This document shows positions 1 through 8,690 of a stretch of 64,000 nucleotides of DNA, in pieces. Source of the stretch: Blastopirellula sediminis (GTDB lineage: Bacteria > Planctomycetota > Planctomycetia > Pirellulales > Pirellulaceae). The translations under genes and the position numbers were made by a program. The stretch spans positions 620,001 through 684,000 of the forward strand of contig NZ_JAJKFT010000002.1 of the NCBI RefSeq assembly GCF_020966755.1, read 5' to 3'. Below the pieces are notes generated by a model that worked only from the letters and a program-made list of their open reading frames with translations, was not told the DNA's origin and ran no database searches. The first letter of the stretch is position 1, and every line of letters starts with the position of its first letter.

Positions 1-299
1 GATTTATATCTGGGACAAGTACAACTCCAACACCGAATTGGGCGCCGGCGTCACTGCGTACGGGAAGAATCATTTCGACTTCGCTCTGCAGTCGAAGCAG
101 GGGGGCTTTCCACCTCCCAATCGGTCGCGGGAAATAGCGGCCCCAACGCTAATTTGCGGCGATTTGATCTCAGGTGATATCTTTTTGGCCGATCCAATGC
201 CCCTATTTTATAAAATCAGGTTGACGGCGACTATTCTCGTGGGGCAGACTAGGGGTTCCTACCTGGATGCCCCACCTAACTTCTCTGTTGAGAAAACTC
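1..299. other. Left edge, possible coding remnant, no assignable gene
   Basis: From base 2 to about base 110 one + strand frame (IYIWDKYNSNTELGAG...) has strongly G/C-biased third positions, as real genes here do. That suggests the 3' end of a gene cut by the window edge. The bias then fades, and the frame stays open to base 442, deep inside the next gene, which is not a believable end. The other two + strand frames stop near bases 150 and 178. I cannot say where the gene ends or what it is. The rest is the leader of the oxidoreductase gene at 300. Confidence 0.3.
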
Positions 300-1631
300 A
301 TGAATCAAAAGACAAGTCGACGTCACTTTGTGAAACAGCTCGGCCTGGCCGGCGCCGCTCTCGCACTTCCTGCCGTCTCTTATTCGCGCGTGCTTGGCGC
401 CAACTCGAAGTTGCGCGTCGCCAGCGTCGGTACCGGCGGTAAAGGTTGGAGCGACTTGCAAGGGGTCGCCGCCAGCCCGGCCGTCGAAGTGGTCGCGCTT
501 TGCAATATCGATAGCTCGGCCCCGCATCTCGGTCGCGCCGCCGAAACCTATCCGTCGGCTCGCACCTATGCCGACTATCGCAAGATGCTGGACAAATCGG
601 ACGACATTGACGGCGTGATCGTCTCGACGCCTGACTTTATGCACGCCCCGGTTTCGCTCTCGGCGATGGCGCTCGGCAAACACATCTTCTGCCAGAAGCC
701 GCTGACCCACACGGTCAAAGAAGCCCGCCAGATGAAGGAAGCGGCCGAAAAGAAAAACCTGGTGACCCAGATGGGGAACCAAATTCAATCGCATTCCGCC
801 TATCGCACCGCGGTCGCGATTGTACATGCCGGACAGATCGGCAAAGTGCTGGAAGTTCACTCGTGGCAATCGGGTCAGCCGACCTGGCCGCGGAACATCG
901 ATCGCCCCGCTGGTTCCGATCCGGTGCCGACGACCGTCGCGTGGGATCTGTGGCAAGGGGTCGCGCCGCATCGTCCTTACAAAGAGGGAATGTACCATCC
1001 GTTCAACTGGCGCGGTTGGCAAGCTTACGGCACCGGTCAGCTGGGGGACTTCGGCTGCCATATCCTTGACCCGGTCTTCAAGGCGTTGGAACTGACCGCG
1101 CCGCTGGAACTGACGGCTGACGCTCCGCCGATCAAAGCCGAATCGTGGACCGATAAAGCGACGGTCAAATATCTGTTCCCCGGCACCAGCCGCACCGCCG
1201 GCGATACGATCAAGGTGACGTGGTACGACGCCGCCGGCATTCGTCCGCCGGCTGAGGCGCTGACCACGCTTCCGGCCTCGGCCGAGTTGCCGGGCGCCGG
1301 TTCGATCCTGATCGGCGAAAAGGGAACGCTGATCATTCCGCACGTCGCGATGCCGAAACTGTACCTCAAAGGGGAAACGGCCGAAGCGAAGTACGACGTC
1401 GTCGCAGGGGTCGATCACTACGTGCAGTGGGCCGACGCCTGCCGCGGCGAAGGAAAGACGACCTCGAACTTCGACTATTCGGGTCCGCTGACCGAAACGG
1501 TGCTGCTAGGCACTGTCGGGATTCGCTTCCCGGGCCAAACGCTGAAATGGGACGCCGCCAAGCTGACGCTCCCCGGCTTCAGCCAGGCCGAACCGTTCCT
1601 GACCAAGCAGTACGCCAAGGGCTGGATGTAA
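300..1631 (+). CDS. Tat-exported Gfo/Idh/MocA-family oxidoreductase
   Basis: A 443-aa NAD(P)-dependent dehydrogenase of the Gfo/Idh/MocA type, a family that oxidises or epimerises sugars and cyclitols. The N-terminus has a twin-arginine export signal (S6-R7-R8-H-F, then a Leu/Ala-rich segment), so the folded enzyme with cofactor should reach the periplasm. The Rossmann fold starts near residue 38, with a GxGxxG loop at 44-49. A Q132-K133-P134 motif occupies the position of the family's catalytic EKP lysine. The C-terminal half is the usual alpha/beta dimerisation domain. I chose the ATG at 300 rather than the in-frame ATG at 267 because it puts the RR motif next to the start. Planctomycetes carry many paralogues, so the substrate is unknown. 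Confidence 0.9.
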   Translation: MNQKTSRRHFVKQLGLAGAALALPAVSYSRVLGANSKLRVASVGTGGKGWSDLQGVAASPAVEVVALCNIDSSAPHLGRAAETYPSARTYADYRKMLDKSDDIDGVIVSTPDFMHAPVSLSAMALGKHIFCQKPLTHTVKEARQMKEAAEKKNLVTQMGNQIQSHSAYRTAVAIVHAGQIGKVLEVHSWQSGQPTWPRNIDRPAGSDPVPTTVAWDLWQGVAPHRPYKEGMYHPFNWRGWQAYGTGQLGDFGCHILDPVFKALELTAPLELTADAPPIKAESWTDKATVKYLFPGTSRTAGDTIKVTWYDAAGIRPPAEALTTLPASAELPGAGSILIGEKGTLIIPHVAMPKLYLKGETAEAKYDVVAGVDHYVQWADACRGEGKTTSNFDYSGPLTETVLLGTVGIRFPGQTLKWDAAKLTLPGFSQAEPFLTKQYAKGWM

Positions 1632-1674
1632 GCGCAGCTTCGCAACACGCGAAACAGGACATTCTTGCCAAGAA

Positions 1675-1707
1675 AGAGACCGCACGCTTGCACGTGCGGT
1701 CTCTTTT
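1675..1707. terminator. Bidirectional intrinsic terminator
   Basis: A perfect 12-bp stem (1675-1686 with 1693-1704) and a 6-nt loop lie between two convergent genes. A T run follows the hairpin on the + strand, and a T-rich stretch follows it on the - strand, so it can serve both the oxidoreductase and the secretin-like gene. Confidence 0.85.
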
Positions 1708-1728
1708 CGTCTCTTGGCGCGATGAGTA

Positions 1729-4700
1729 CTAGCGACCGCCGCGGCCGCCGCCTCCTCCGCCAGGTCCCCCACCAAATCCACCGCCTCCGCGACCGCCGCG
1801 ATCGCTACCGCCGCCGCCGCGTTGTTGTTCCATCGCTCCGCGAATGCGGTTGAACATTTCCATCCGCTGACGCATCGCGTCGGCGTCAGCCTGGCTCGGC
1901 TGTTGCGGTTGGCTGCTGCCGCTCGGCTGGCCGCTGCTGCCGCTCGTGGGTGTGGTCGACGTCGTATTCGAGGTGACGTTCGGGCCCAGGATTGACTTCA
2001 GGGCGTTTTGCACCGTGGTCGGGTTCGACTTGCGGATGTTAACCACCTGCATCGTTTCCTGCGAATCGGTGCCGGCTTGATCGAGCTGTTCCACCAACAG
2101 CTTTACTTCGTCGTAGAGCGGATCTGGCGCCGAAACGACCAGCGAGTTGCTGCGGGTATCGACGCCGATGGTCATCTTGGCCGGTTCGCTTTGCGCGCCC
2201 CCTTGGCCTCCTTGTCCGCCGCCGCGACCACCACGTCCGCCGCCCCCCAAAGCGCGGATGAAGTCTTCCGGGCTCGGCTGACGCTGTTGTCCGCCGCCGC
2301 TGGCCGATTCGGCGATGCGGTCGGCGTAAACCTGCTTCACGACGTTCAGCACGTCATTGGCCGGTTGATATAGCACCGGGATCATCCGCGGCTTCGCTTT
2401 CGTCTGGACGTCTTCGGGGCTGTGCGGTTGATCAATGATCTTGAGCAATTGCTCAATCACTTGGACGTCGGCCGGCGTTCCTTTGACGACCAGGGCGTTG
2501 AGTCGACCGTCAGCGACGACCGAGAAGCTGCCCGAAGCGGTATAGCTGCTGCCGCTGGAACCGCCGAGACCAAGCAGCGATCCCATCAGACCACCGCCGC
2601 CGCCGAGCATGCTCGACGCCATGTCTCCCAGCAGTCCGCCGCCACCGCCGCCGGCATCACCACCCGAAGCGGACTGGCCGGTCAGGATGCGGGACAGCAA
2701 GTCGGCCGCCACATCGGCCGGGGCATGCTTCAGATAGAAAACGGTGTAGTCGGCGCCGCTGTTGGAAATGCGGTCACCCAGCATTTGGATCAATTCTTCC
2801 AGCTGATCGAGCGCCTCGGTATCGTCCGAGGCGATCACAATGCCGCCGGGGCCGGGCATGATGATGATTTCGGCCGGCTTCTTCGGTGCGTCGGTCGTTT
2901 TCGTTTCGTCGGCGGCGGTCGGGGTCGCTTCGGTCGCTTCCGTTTCGGCGACGGTCGTCTCGCTCACGAAACGAAAAGGAGTGTTGTAGACGCGGGCCGA
3001 TTCGTCTTCGCGCGGCGTCGTCTGCGGCTTGGTCGGCGGGAAGAGGAGACGAAGGTTCTCACGGAACTCGGCGTCCTCGGACGATTCCCCTTCCGGGGCG
3101 ACGGCGCGGATCGGCGGAGCCGAAGGTCGCACGACCCGAATCCGCGCGGTGCTGACCGTCGGCCAGATCATTTCGAGTTCGTCCAGGATCTGCGTCGACG
3201 TGGCGCTCGGGAGCGACAACGTACGAACGCGACCGCGATCAAGCGAAGAGGCGAGCGCCGCTTCCGGGTCTTCACCCATCTGCTTCAGCAAATCGTTGAT
3301 CTGCGAAATCTGATCCTGCGTGCCGCGAACCAACAGCATGCCGTTGATCGGATCGGCGTCGACGATCGGAGCGCTCGGGTTCGGCGTTTCGCCGCTGCTG
3401 CCGAACAGCTTGGCGATCGAAAGAACCGCTAGTTGCGGATCGACCGTCTGCAATTGAATGACCGCAATCTTCTTCGCATCGCGCTGCATCTGTTCGAGGG
3501 TCGCCCGAATCGTCGCATGTTGCGACGGCTTGGCGAGCGCCACCAGGTTGCCGGTGTTCTCGTCAATCGCCAGACGGACTTCCGGCAAACCGGCCAACAG
3601 CGTCTGCATGACTTGCAGCACCGTTTGCGGTTGCGAAGAGCCGACGGCGTAAACTTCCAGCTGCGGTTGTTCGCTGATTTCGGTCGAACCGCCCGGCTGG
3701 TCGACCATCTTCAGGATCTCTTGCACGCGCTCGGTCAGTTCCGGTTCGCCGCTAACGAACAACCGGCCCCCCAAGGCGTCGACCGCAATACGGAGCGTCC
3801 CGTCGTCGGTGCCATTGGCTTCCGGCGGCAGATCAAGCAACTGACGAACGACCGTCAACGCTTCTTCCGGCCCGACATGCGTCAGCGAGACGATATGCAC
3901 TTGTTCGCTGAGCGGACGTTCGACGGCGTTGATGACGTTGCGAATCGTGCGCAAACGCCCAGCCGTTTCGGTCACATAGATCTGTTTCGACTTCGGCAGC
4001 ACGACGACTTGGCCTTGCGGACCGATCAGCTTCGAGATCTCCGCTTCCGCTTCTTCGGCGGTCATGCGGGTCAGCGTGAAGAGGGTGCTGACCAGTTCGT
4101 ACTCGCCCCGTTCGTCCAGCTTTTCGGCCGGGACGTTGGTGACCAGATTCGGCGGAATGCCATCTTCGAGGTTGACCACCAGCAACATCTTTTCGCGGCG
4201 AACCAGCGTGTAACCCTTGGTCAGCAAGACGCTGTTGAGCAGGTCGATCGCTTCGGCCGGAGTGTAAGCGCGGCCGTCGGTGTAGTTGAACGTGCCGGAC
4301 GGGGGGGCGTCCATCACCATCGACAGGTCAGCTTGTTCAGCGAACCAATCAAGCACGTCGCGCCACGGAGCGTAACGGAAGCTGAACCGCAGCAGCGGTT
4401 CGCCGTTGGGGCCCAGTTCCTGTTTCGGTTTGTCGGCCGGCTTGTCGCTGGGAGAGGGCTGGGCGTCGGCCATTTTCGGCGGCATGGCGCCAGGCGCAGG
4501 AGCAGAGGCGACTTCGGTTTTGTCTTCCGCGCCCGGCGGCGTCACTTCCGGCAGCGGATCGCCAGGTGCGCCGACCAATCCGGCCAACTGATCCCAGCCA
4601 GCTTGCTGCGAAGGGCTCAGCACTTTGCGAGCGTCCCGTTCAAAGTCGCGACGAGCCGCTTCCACCGCCGGAGCGCCGGCCGCTTGGGCGGCATCGATCT

Positions 4701-5163
4701 TGCCGGCCAACTGGGCGATTTGCGTTTTTTGATCGGCGGTCAGCTTCAGCGCCTCGGCGATCTCCGAGGTCTGTAGCGATTTCAGGCCCGCCGCTTTGAC
4801 GCTGAATTGCTTCAGGCCGGCTTGCTGCTCGGGGGTCAAAAGGGCGAAGCCGATCTTTTCGGACTCGGCGACGAACGGCGCAAGCTTGGCCGTCTGCTCC
4901 TCTTTCGGCAGATCGCGGATCGAGAGGGCCAATTCCAGGGCCTTGTCTTCGCGATCGGCGATCAGCTGCTTTAGCTTATCGTGGGTCTCGGCGTCAATTT
5001 TCAGCTTTTCCGCCGTGCTCGCGTCCAGCGCGTAGGCCAACACCCCGACAAAATCTGGGTCAGCCGCCGACAAAGACGTTAGAACGGTGGAAAAGCAGAC
5101 GAGCGTCGCCAGCAGTAGCACGCCAAATCGATAAGGGGAGTTCGCGACCATCGTGGTTTGCAT
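1729..5163 (-). CDS. Large exported secretin-N-repeat protein, no pore domain
   Basis: A 1144-aa exported protein with an N-terminal signal peptide (about 1-33). Next come a helical, Gln/Lys-rich region (about 45-190) with LTxxQ-like LTPEQQ and LTADQK motifs, and a Pro/Ala/Asp linker. An STN-like segment (about 250-330) precedes several repeated secretin N-type (NolW) modules, recognisable by recurring phrases such as YLKHAPADVAADLL and NIRKSNPTTVQNAL. The last 50 or so residues are almost pure Gly/Arg. In type II/III secretins such N-domains line the periplasmic vestibule. Here the beta-barrel secretin domain that should follow is absent, so it is probably not a gated pore by itself. It stands alone and divergent from the gene at 5447. 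Planctomycete genomes often label this type 'secretin N-terminal domain-containing protein'. Confidence 0.8.
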   Translation of the reverse strand: MQTTMVANSPYRFGVLLLATLVCFSTVLTSLSAADPDFVGVLAYALDASTAEKLKIDAETHDKLKQLIADREDKALELALSIRDLPKEEQTAKLAPFVAESEKIGFALLTPEQQAGLKQFSVKAAGLKSLQTSEIAEALKLTADQKTQIAQLAGKIDAAQAAGAPAVEAARRDFERDARKVLSPSQQAGWDQLAGLVGAPGDPLPEVTPPGAEDKTEVASAPAPGAMPPKMADAQPSPSDKPADKPKQELGPNGEPLLRFSFRYAPWRDVLDWFAEQADLSMVMDAPPSGTFNYTDGRAYTPAEAIDLLNSVLLTKGYTLVRREKMLLVVNLEDGIPPNLVTNVPAEKLDERGEYELVSTLFTLTRMTAEEAEAEISKLIGPQGQVVVLPKSKQIYVTETAGRLRTIRNVINAVERPLSEQVHIVSLTHVGPEEALTVVRQLLDLPPEANGTDDGTLRIAVDALGGRLFVSGEPELTERVQEILKMVDQPGGSTEISEQPQLEVYAVGSSQPQTVLQVMQTLLAGLPEVRLAIDENTGNLVALAKPSQHATIRATLEQMQRDAKKIAVIQLQTVDPQLAVLSIAKLFGSSGETPNPSAPIVDADPINGMLLVRGTQDQISQINDLLKQMGEDPEAALASSLDRGRVRTLSLPSATSTQILDELEMIWPTVSTARIRVVRPSAPPIRAVAPEGESSEDAEFRENLRLLFPPTKPQTTPREDESARVYNTPFRFVSETTVAETEATEATPTAADETKTTDAPKKPAEIIIMPGPGGIVIASDDTEALDQLEELIQMLGDRISNSGADYTVFYLKHAPADVAADLLSRILTGQSASGGDAGGGGGGLLGDMASSMLGGGGGLMGSLLGLGGSSGSSYTASGSFSVVADGRLNALVVKGTPADVQVIEQLLKIIDQPHSPEDVQTKAKPRMIPVLYQPANDVLNVVKQVYADRIAESASGGGQQRQPSPEDFIRALGGGGRGGRGGGQGGQGGAQSEPAKMTIGVDTRSNSLVVSAPDPLYDEVKLLVEQLDQAGTDSQETMQVVNIRKSNPTTVQNALKSILGPNVTSNTTSTTPTSGSSGQPSGSSQPQQPSQADADAMRQRMEMFNRIRGAMEQQRGGGGSDRGGRGGGGFGGGPGGGGGGRGGR

Positions 5164-5446
5164 CGGACCCGAAAAGGTGGAAATTCGCCAAATAATGCCG
5201 TAAGCTCTTCCAAAACAATAGTTTAGAGATCCACGTTTGGCGAGATTCAGCAGTACAAGTTCTGCGGAACAAATAACTGTCCGGTTTGTTTAACCCGGAA
5301 AGGCCGCGTTTGTGTCCGCAATCTGGTCGTTTTTCTCAGAATTCCCCTGTGGGAAATTCCTTGCCAGAAAGGAGTTTCGCCGCAAAATGATATCAACCGC
5401 TCCAGGCCTCGTCTCAAACGCCCCCAATCGCAGCCCAAAGCTTGCC

Positions 5447-6847
5447 ATGAGAAAACTAGCGATTTACGTCGCCGCTTGGACTCTCCCCCTCCTGCTAGGG
5501 GCAGCAAATCTGCAAGCTCAAGGGCTGAAAGTCCCCAATCCTCGCGCCTTTGGGCTCGATCTGCCGCCGGGGATCGTCTCGCATGATCTCGCCGGCAGCG
5601 TCGAAGTTCGCGACGAGGAGGGGAATCAAGTCGTCGGTCGAATCCACGTCGCGATCGGCAGCAACATGGTGATCGAGTTGCCGGATGGCACGCTGGTTAC
5701 TCGCGGCGTCACCGAGGCTCGCCGGACCGACGCTCCGTTCAAAGCGATCGACAAAAAAGAGCTGGCCAAGCGGATGGAGAAGAAGTTCCCGGGGTTCCAA
5801 ACGCGGACCAGTCGGCACTACGTCTTCGTCTACAACACGTCGGACGAATTCGCCGAGGTGACGATGCGGATCCTTGAGTCGATGATCCCCGGCATGCAGA
5901 AACATGCCAAAGCGCAGCGGATCGACGTCCACGAACCGGACGTTCCGCTGGTCGCGATCATGTTCGCGACCGAGGCCGAATACAAAGCGTTTAGCGAACT
6001 ACCGGACGGGATCGTCGCCTTCTACGACACGCTGGCCAATCACGTGGTGATGTACGAACGGCCGACCGATCCGCCGCTGAAACAAGACCTCTACCTCAAG
6101 CAGGCGATTTCGACGATCGCGCACGAAGGGGCGCATCAGATTCTGCATAACATCGGCGTCCAACAGCGACTTTCTCGCTGGCCGATGTGGATTTCGGAAG
6201 GAATCGCCGAGTACTACGCTCCGACCGATTTCGGTACCCGGATGAAATGGAAAGGCGCCGGCGACATCAACGACATGCGGATGTTCGAGCTGGAGTCGTA
6301 CATCAAAGGGAAAGACGCCGAACAAGCGGACGGCGTGATGGTCGAGCAAACGGTCAAAGCGGCCCGTCTGACGTCGACCGGTTACGCTTCGGCGTGGGGA
6401 TTGACCCATTATCTCGCCTCGCAGCGGCGGTCCGACTTCAACCAGCTGATGCGCGAGCTAAGCGAGATCAAACCGATGGAAGGATCGGTCAACGTCACCA
6501 CCGGCGGGATTATCCCCTCCAATCAGGAAGACTTCTCCAAGCATTTCGGGACGGATCTGAGCGAAATCGAAAAGGGGATGATCCAGCACCTCAAGTCGCA
6601 GCAATATAGCCACCCCTTCGCCGAGTTTGCCCACTTTGCCGCAACGGTCCGAATCGTCACGGGTGGCAAAGCATTTGGAACGGCAAATGTGTTCCATTCC
6701 CAAGAACTGGCCTCCCAGTGGCAAACGCAACAGGTGAAGAAGCTGCCGCCGGAACAGCAGGCCGGCGCCCAAAGGGAAATCCGCTTGTTCCCGAATCGGG
6801 GCGCGGCGGAACGATTCGCTTCGCAATGGCTGCGAACCGTCCAATAG
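5447..6847 (+). CDS. DUF1570 putative secreted zinc metallopeptidase
   Basis: A 466-aa secreted protein of the DUF1570 type. A signal peptide (about 1-24, ending AAN-LQAQ) leads into a beta-rich region. The core holds an HExxH zinc motif, H226-E-G-A-H230, and a downstream glutamate in GIAEYY (E255) that could be the third ligand of a gluzincin. Families of this kind are presumed peptidases, but no substrate is known. The reading frame is open upstream to 5312. I take the ATG at 5447 because the signal peptide starts there. Confidence 0.8.
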   Translation: MRKLAIYVAAWTLPLLLGAANLQAQGLKVPNPRAFGLDLPPGIVSHDLAGSVEVRDEEGNQVVGRIHVAIGSNMVIELPDGTLVTRGVTEARRTDAPFKAIDKKELAKRMEKKFPGFQTRTSRHYVFVYNTSDEFAEVTMRILESMIPGMQKHAKAQRIDVHEPDVPLVAIMFATEAEYKAFSELPDGIVAFYDTLANHVVMYERPTDPPLKQDLYLKQAISTIAHEGAHQILHNIGVQQRLSRWPMWISEGIAEYYAPTDFGTRMKWKGAGDINDMRMFELESYIKGKDAEQADGVMVEQTVKAARLTSTGYASAWGLTHYLASQRRSDFNQLMRELSEIKPMEGSVNVTTGGIIPSNQEDFSKHFGTDLSEIEKGMIQHLKSQQYSHPFAEFAHFAATVRIVTGGKAFGTANVFHSQELASQWQTQQVKKLPPEQQAGAQREIRLFPNRGAAERFASQWLRTVQ

Positions 6848-6971
6848 CTCTCTCTTCCCCGATTTCCAATTCGCGGCCGATCTCCAATAATAGAGACTTG
6901 TTCAGGCGCGTCCGCGAGCGTCTACCCACCTACTTGCCGCCAGTAGCGGCCTCTCCTGGAAAGGATTACTT

Positions 6972-7679
6972 ATGAAACGCGTCCTATGTTTGACGCTGGC
7001 GCTTCTCTCGTTTATTCCGGCCGTTCTGCGGGCTCAAGAGCCGGCCGCGCCGCAAGAAGGACTTAATACCGTGATGCAAAAAGCTTCCTACATCATTGGC
7101 CGTCAGTTCGGCGCCGATATCAAATCGAACCTGCCGAACGTCGACGTCAAAGCGTTGCTGGAAGGGATCAACGAAGCGATCGAAGGGAAGCCGTCGCAAC
7201 TGACCGAAGAGCAGATCCAAGCGACCCGCGTCGAACTGCAAAAGGTCATGATCGCCGAACAGATGAAGATGGCGGAAGCCGACAAGAAGAAGGGTTTGGA
7301 CTTTCTGGCTGAAAACGCCAAGAAGCCGAACGTGAAGACCACCAAGTCGGGTCTGCAGTACATCGTCGAAAAAGAAGGTACCGGCGCCATGCCGAAAGAA
7401 ACCGACGACGTCGTTTGCCATTACAAGGGGGAACTGATCGACGGCACCGTCTTCGACAGCTCGTACGAACGTGGCGAACCGGCCCGCTTCCCGGTCAACG
7501 GCGTGATCCAAGGTTGGCAGGAAGCGCTGCAGCTGATGAAGCAAGGCGCCAAGTGGAAGCTGTTCATTCCGTCGGAACTCGCCTACGGCGAACGGGGCAA
7601 CCCGGCCATCCCGCCGAACTCGGTGCTGGTGTTCGACATCGAACTGCTGGAAGTTCTGCCGCCGGCCGCCAACAAGTAA
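6972..7679 (+). CDS. Exported FKBP-type peptidyl-prolyl cis-trans isomerase
   Basis: A 235-aa periplasmic foldase. The signal peptide is about residues 1-22. An FKBP_N-type helical dimerisation domain (about 30-120) includes the conserved ASYIIGRQFG...IKSN start. The catalytic FKBP_C domain (about 125-232) has the usual VxCHYKGxLxDGTVFDSSYERG and GWQEALQLM signatures. The architecture matches Mip/FkpA/FklB proteins. An aaagga Shine-Dalgarno sits just before the ATG. A strong terminator follows the gene. Likely job: assisting the folding of exported proteins. Confidence 0.93.
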   Translation: MKRVLCLTLALLSFIPAVLRAQEPAAPQEGLNTVMQKASYIIGRQFGADIKSNLPNVDVKALLEGINEAIEGKPSQLTEEQIQATRVELQKVMIAEQMKMAEADKKKGLDFLAENAKKPNVKTTKSGLQYIVEKEGTGAMPKETDDVVCHYKGELIDGTVFDSSYERGEPARFPVNGVIQGWQEALQLMKQGAKWKLFIPSELAYGERGNPAIPPNSVLVFDIELLEVLPPAANK

Positions 7680-7708
7680 GCGGTTGAGCTGTAAGAATCG
7701 AACAAGAG

Positions 7709-7737
7709 CGGACGTCCAACCGGGCGTCCGTTTTTTT
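7709..7737 (+). terminator. Intrinsic terminator after the FKBP gene
   Basis: A 6-bp G/C stem (7709-7714 with 7725-7730) around a 10-nt loop is followed by seven T residues. The last two T's belong to the stop codon of the convergent PAP2 gene. Confidence 0.8.
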
Positions 7738-8515
7738 ATGCGCGTTTGGCCCCGCGCCAGATCTTGGCGACTTGCCCCGTCCAAGCGCTGGTCCAGCGAA
7801 TCAGACGATCGTGATCCAGGATCACCGCCGCGAAGAGCGCCCCAACCGCCCAGCCCCAGACGACGTCGCTGGGAAAGTGCGCCCCGACCAGCACACGCTG
7901 GCACCCCGCCAAGAACGCCAGAACGATGAACAACCACTTCCCGTGCGGATAGATCGTGGTAAGCGCCACCGCCAAAGCCGCCGCAGTCGCCGAATGGGCC
8001 GAAGGACAACCTTGGAAGTTGTGCTCGCCCAAATGGGACCACGCCGCCGAATTGAACAGCGGAAAGGGAGCGTAAAACGAATCCCAGACCGACTTCGTGA
8101 AATCGAACGCCTGGGGCCGAATCCGCGCCAGGAGCGAGACCTTCAAGATGTTCGCCATCATCCCGCCGCCAAGCGCCGTCAACAGCGGCACGTAAAACAG
8201 CTGGCGGTTCTGGCGATCGAGTACGGCCAGCGCGATCACAATCATCACCACGCCGGTTCCGTGAGCGAACGTTTCGCTCAGCAGCAACAGCGTCCGCAAG
8301 TCTCCCTTCACCTTCCAGGCGAACTCGCCAGGGGCGACGAAATTGGCGCCGACCGGATGGTCAATCGGCAACGCAAGAAACCCGAGGACAAACAGCGCTG
8401 CGGCCAGGTAAAAGACGCGCCGCAGCGAAGTCGGCGCGGTCTCCGGCTCTTCGTGATAGACCGCCAGTTGCGGCGAATCGGTCACCGACGCATGCGTTTG
8501 GGGTTCGCTGCCCAT
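7736..8515 (-). CDS. PAP2-superfamily membrane phosphatase
   Basis: A 259-aa integral membrane protein with about six hydrophobic segments. It carries the PAP2 (type 2 phosphatidic acid phosphatase) signatures: a basic KVSLLARIRP segment, PSAH in place of the common PSGH, and RVLVGAHFPSD, which fits the Rx5Hx3D motif holding the nucleophilic histidine. Such enzymes dephosphorylate lipid phosphates or undecaprenyl diphosphate at the outer face of the membrane. The open frame runs back to 8875 but would overlap the divergent glycosyltransferase, so the ATG at 8515 is preferred. Its neighbour also probably uses polyprenyl-phosphate sugars, so a role in lipid-carrier recycling is plausible but inferred. 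Confidence 0.87.
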   Translation of the reverse strand: MGSEPQTHASVTDSPQLAVYHEEPETAPTSLRRVFYLAAALFVLGFLALPIDHPVGANFVAPGEFAWKVKGDLRTLLLLSETFAHGTGVVMIVIALAVLDRQNRQLFYVPLLTALGGGMMANILKVSLLARIRPQAFDFTKSVWDSFYAPFPLFNSAAWSHLGEHNFQGCPSAHSATAAALAVALTTIYPHGKWLFIVLAFLAGCQRVLVGAHFPSDVVWGWAVGALFAAVILDHDRLIRWTSAWTGQVAKIWRGAKRA

Positions 8516-8690
8516 CAATTCTCGCGAAACCAAGTGGTAAGTGGTTACGTAGTTTTCAAGTCGAACAGTGTAGCGAGCGGCGGGCCGCGGCCGAACAGCA
8601 AATTCCAGCCTGGGAATTGACGTTGCTCTCCGCTGGCGCCTTCCGGTAAGCTTCGACAGCCTATTTTCACACGATAGCAAAGGATTGCTT

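Noticed and set aside
2422-4776. Long + strand frames (336 and 447 aa) across the secretin-like gene
   Set aside because: Arg/Asp/Gln-rich shadows of the secretin-N gene on the minus strand.
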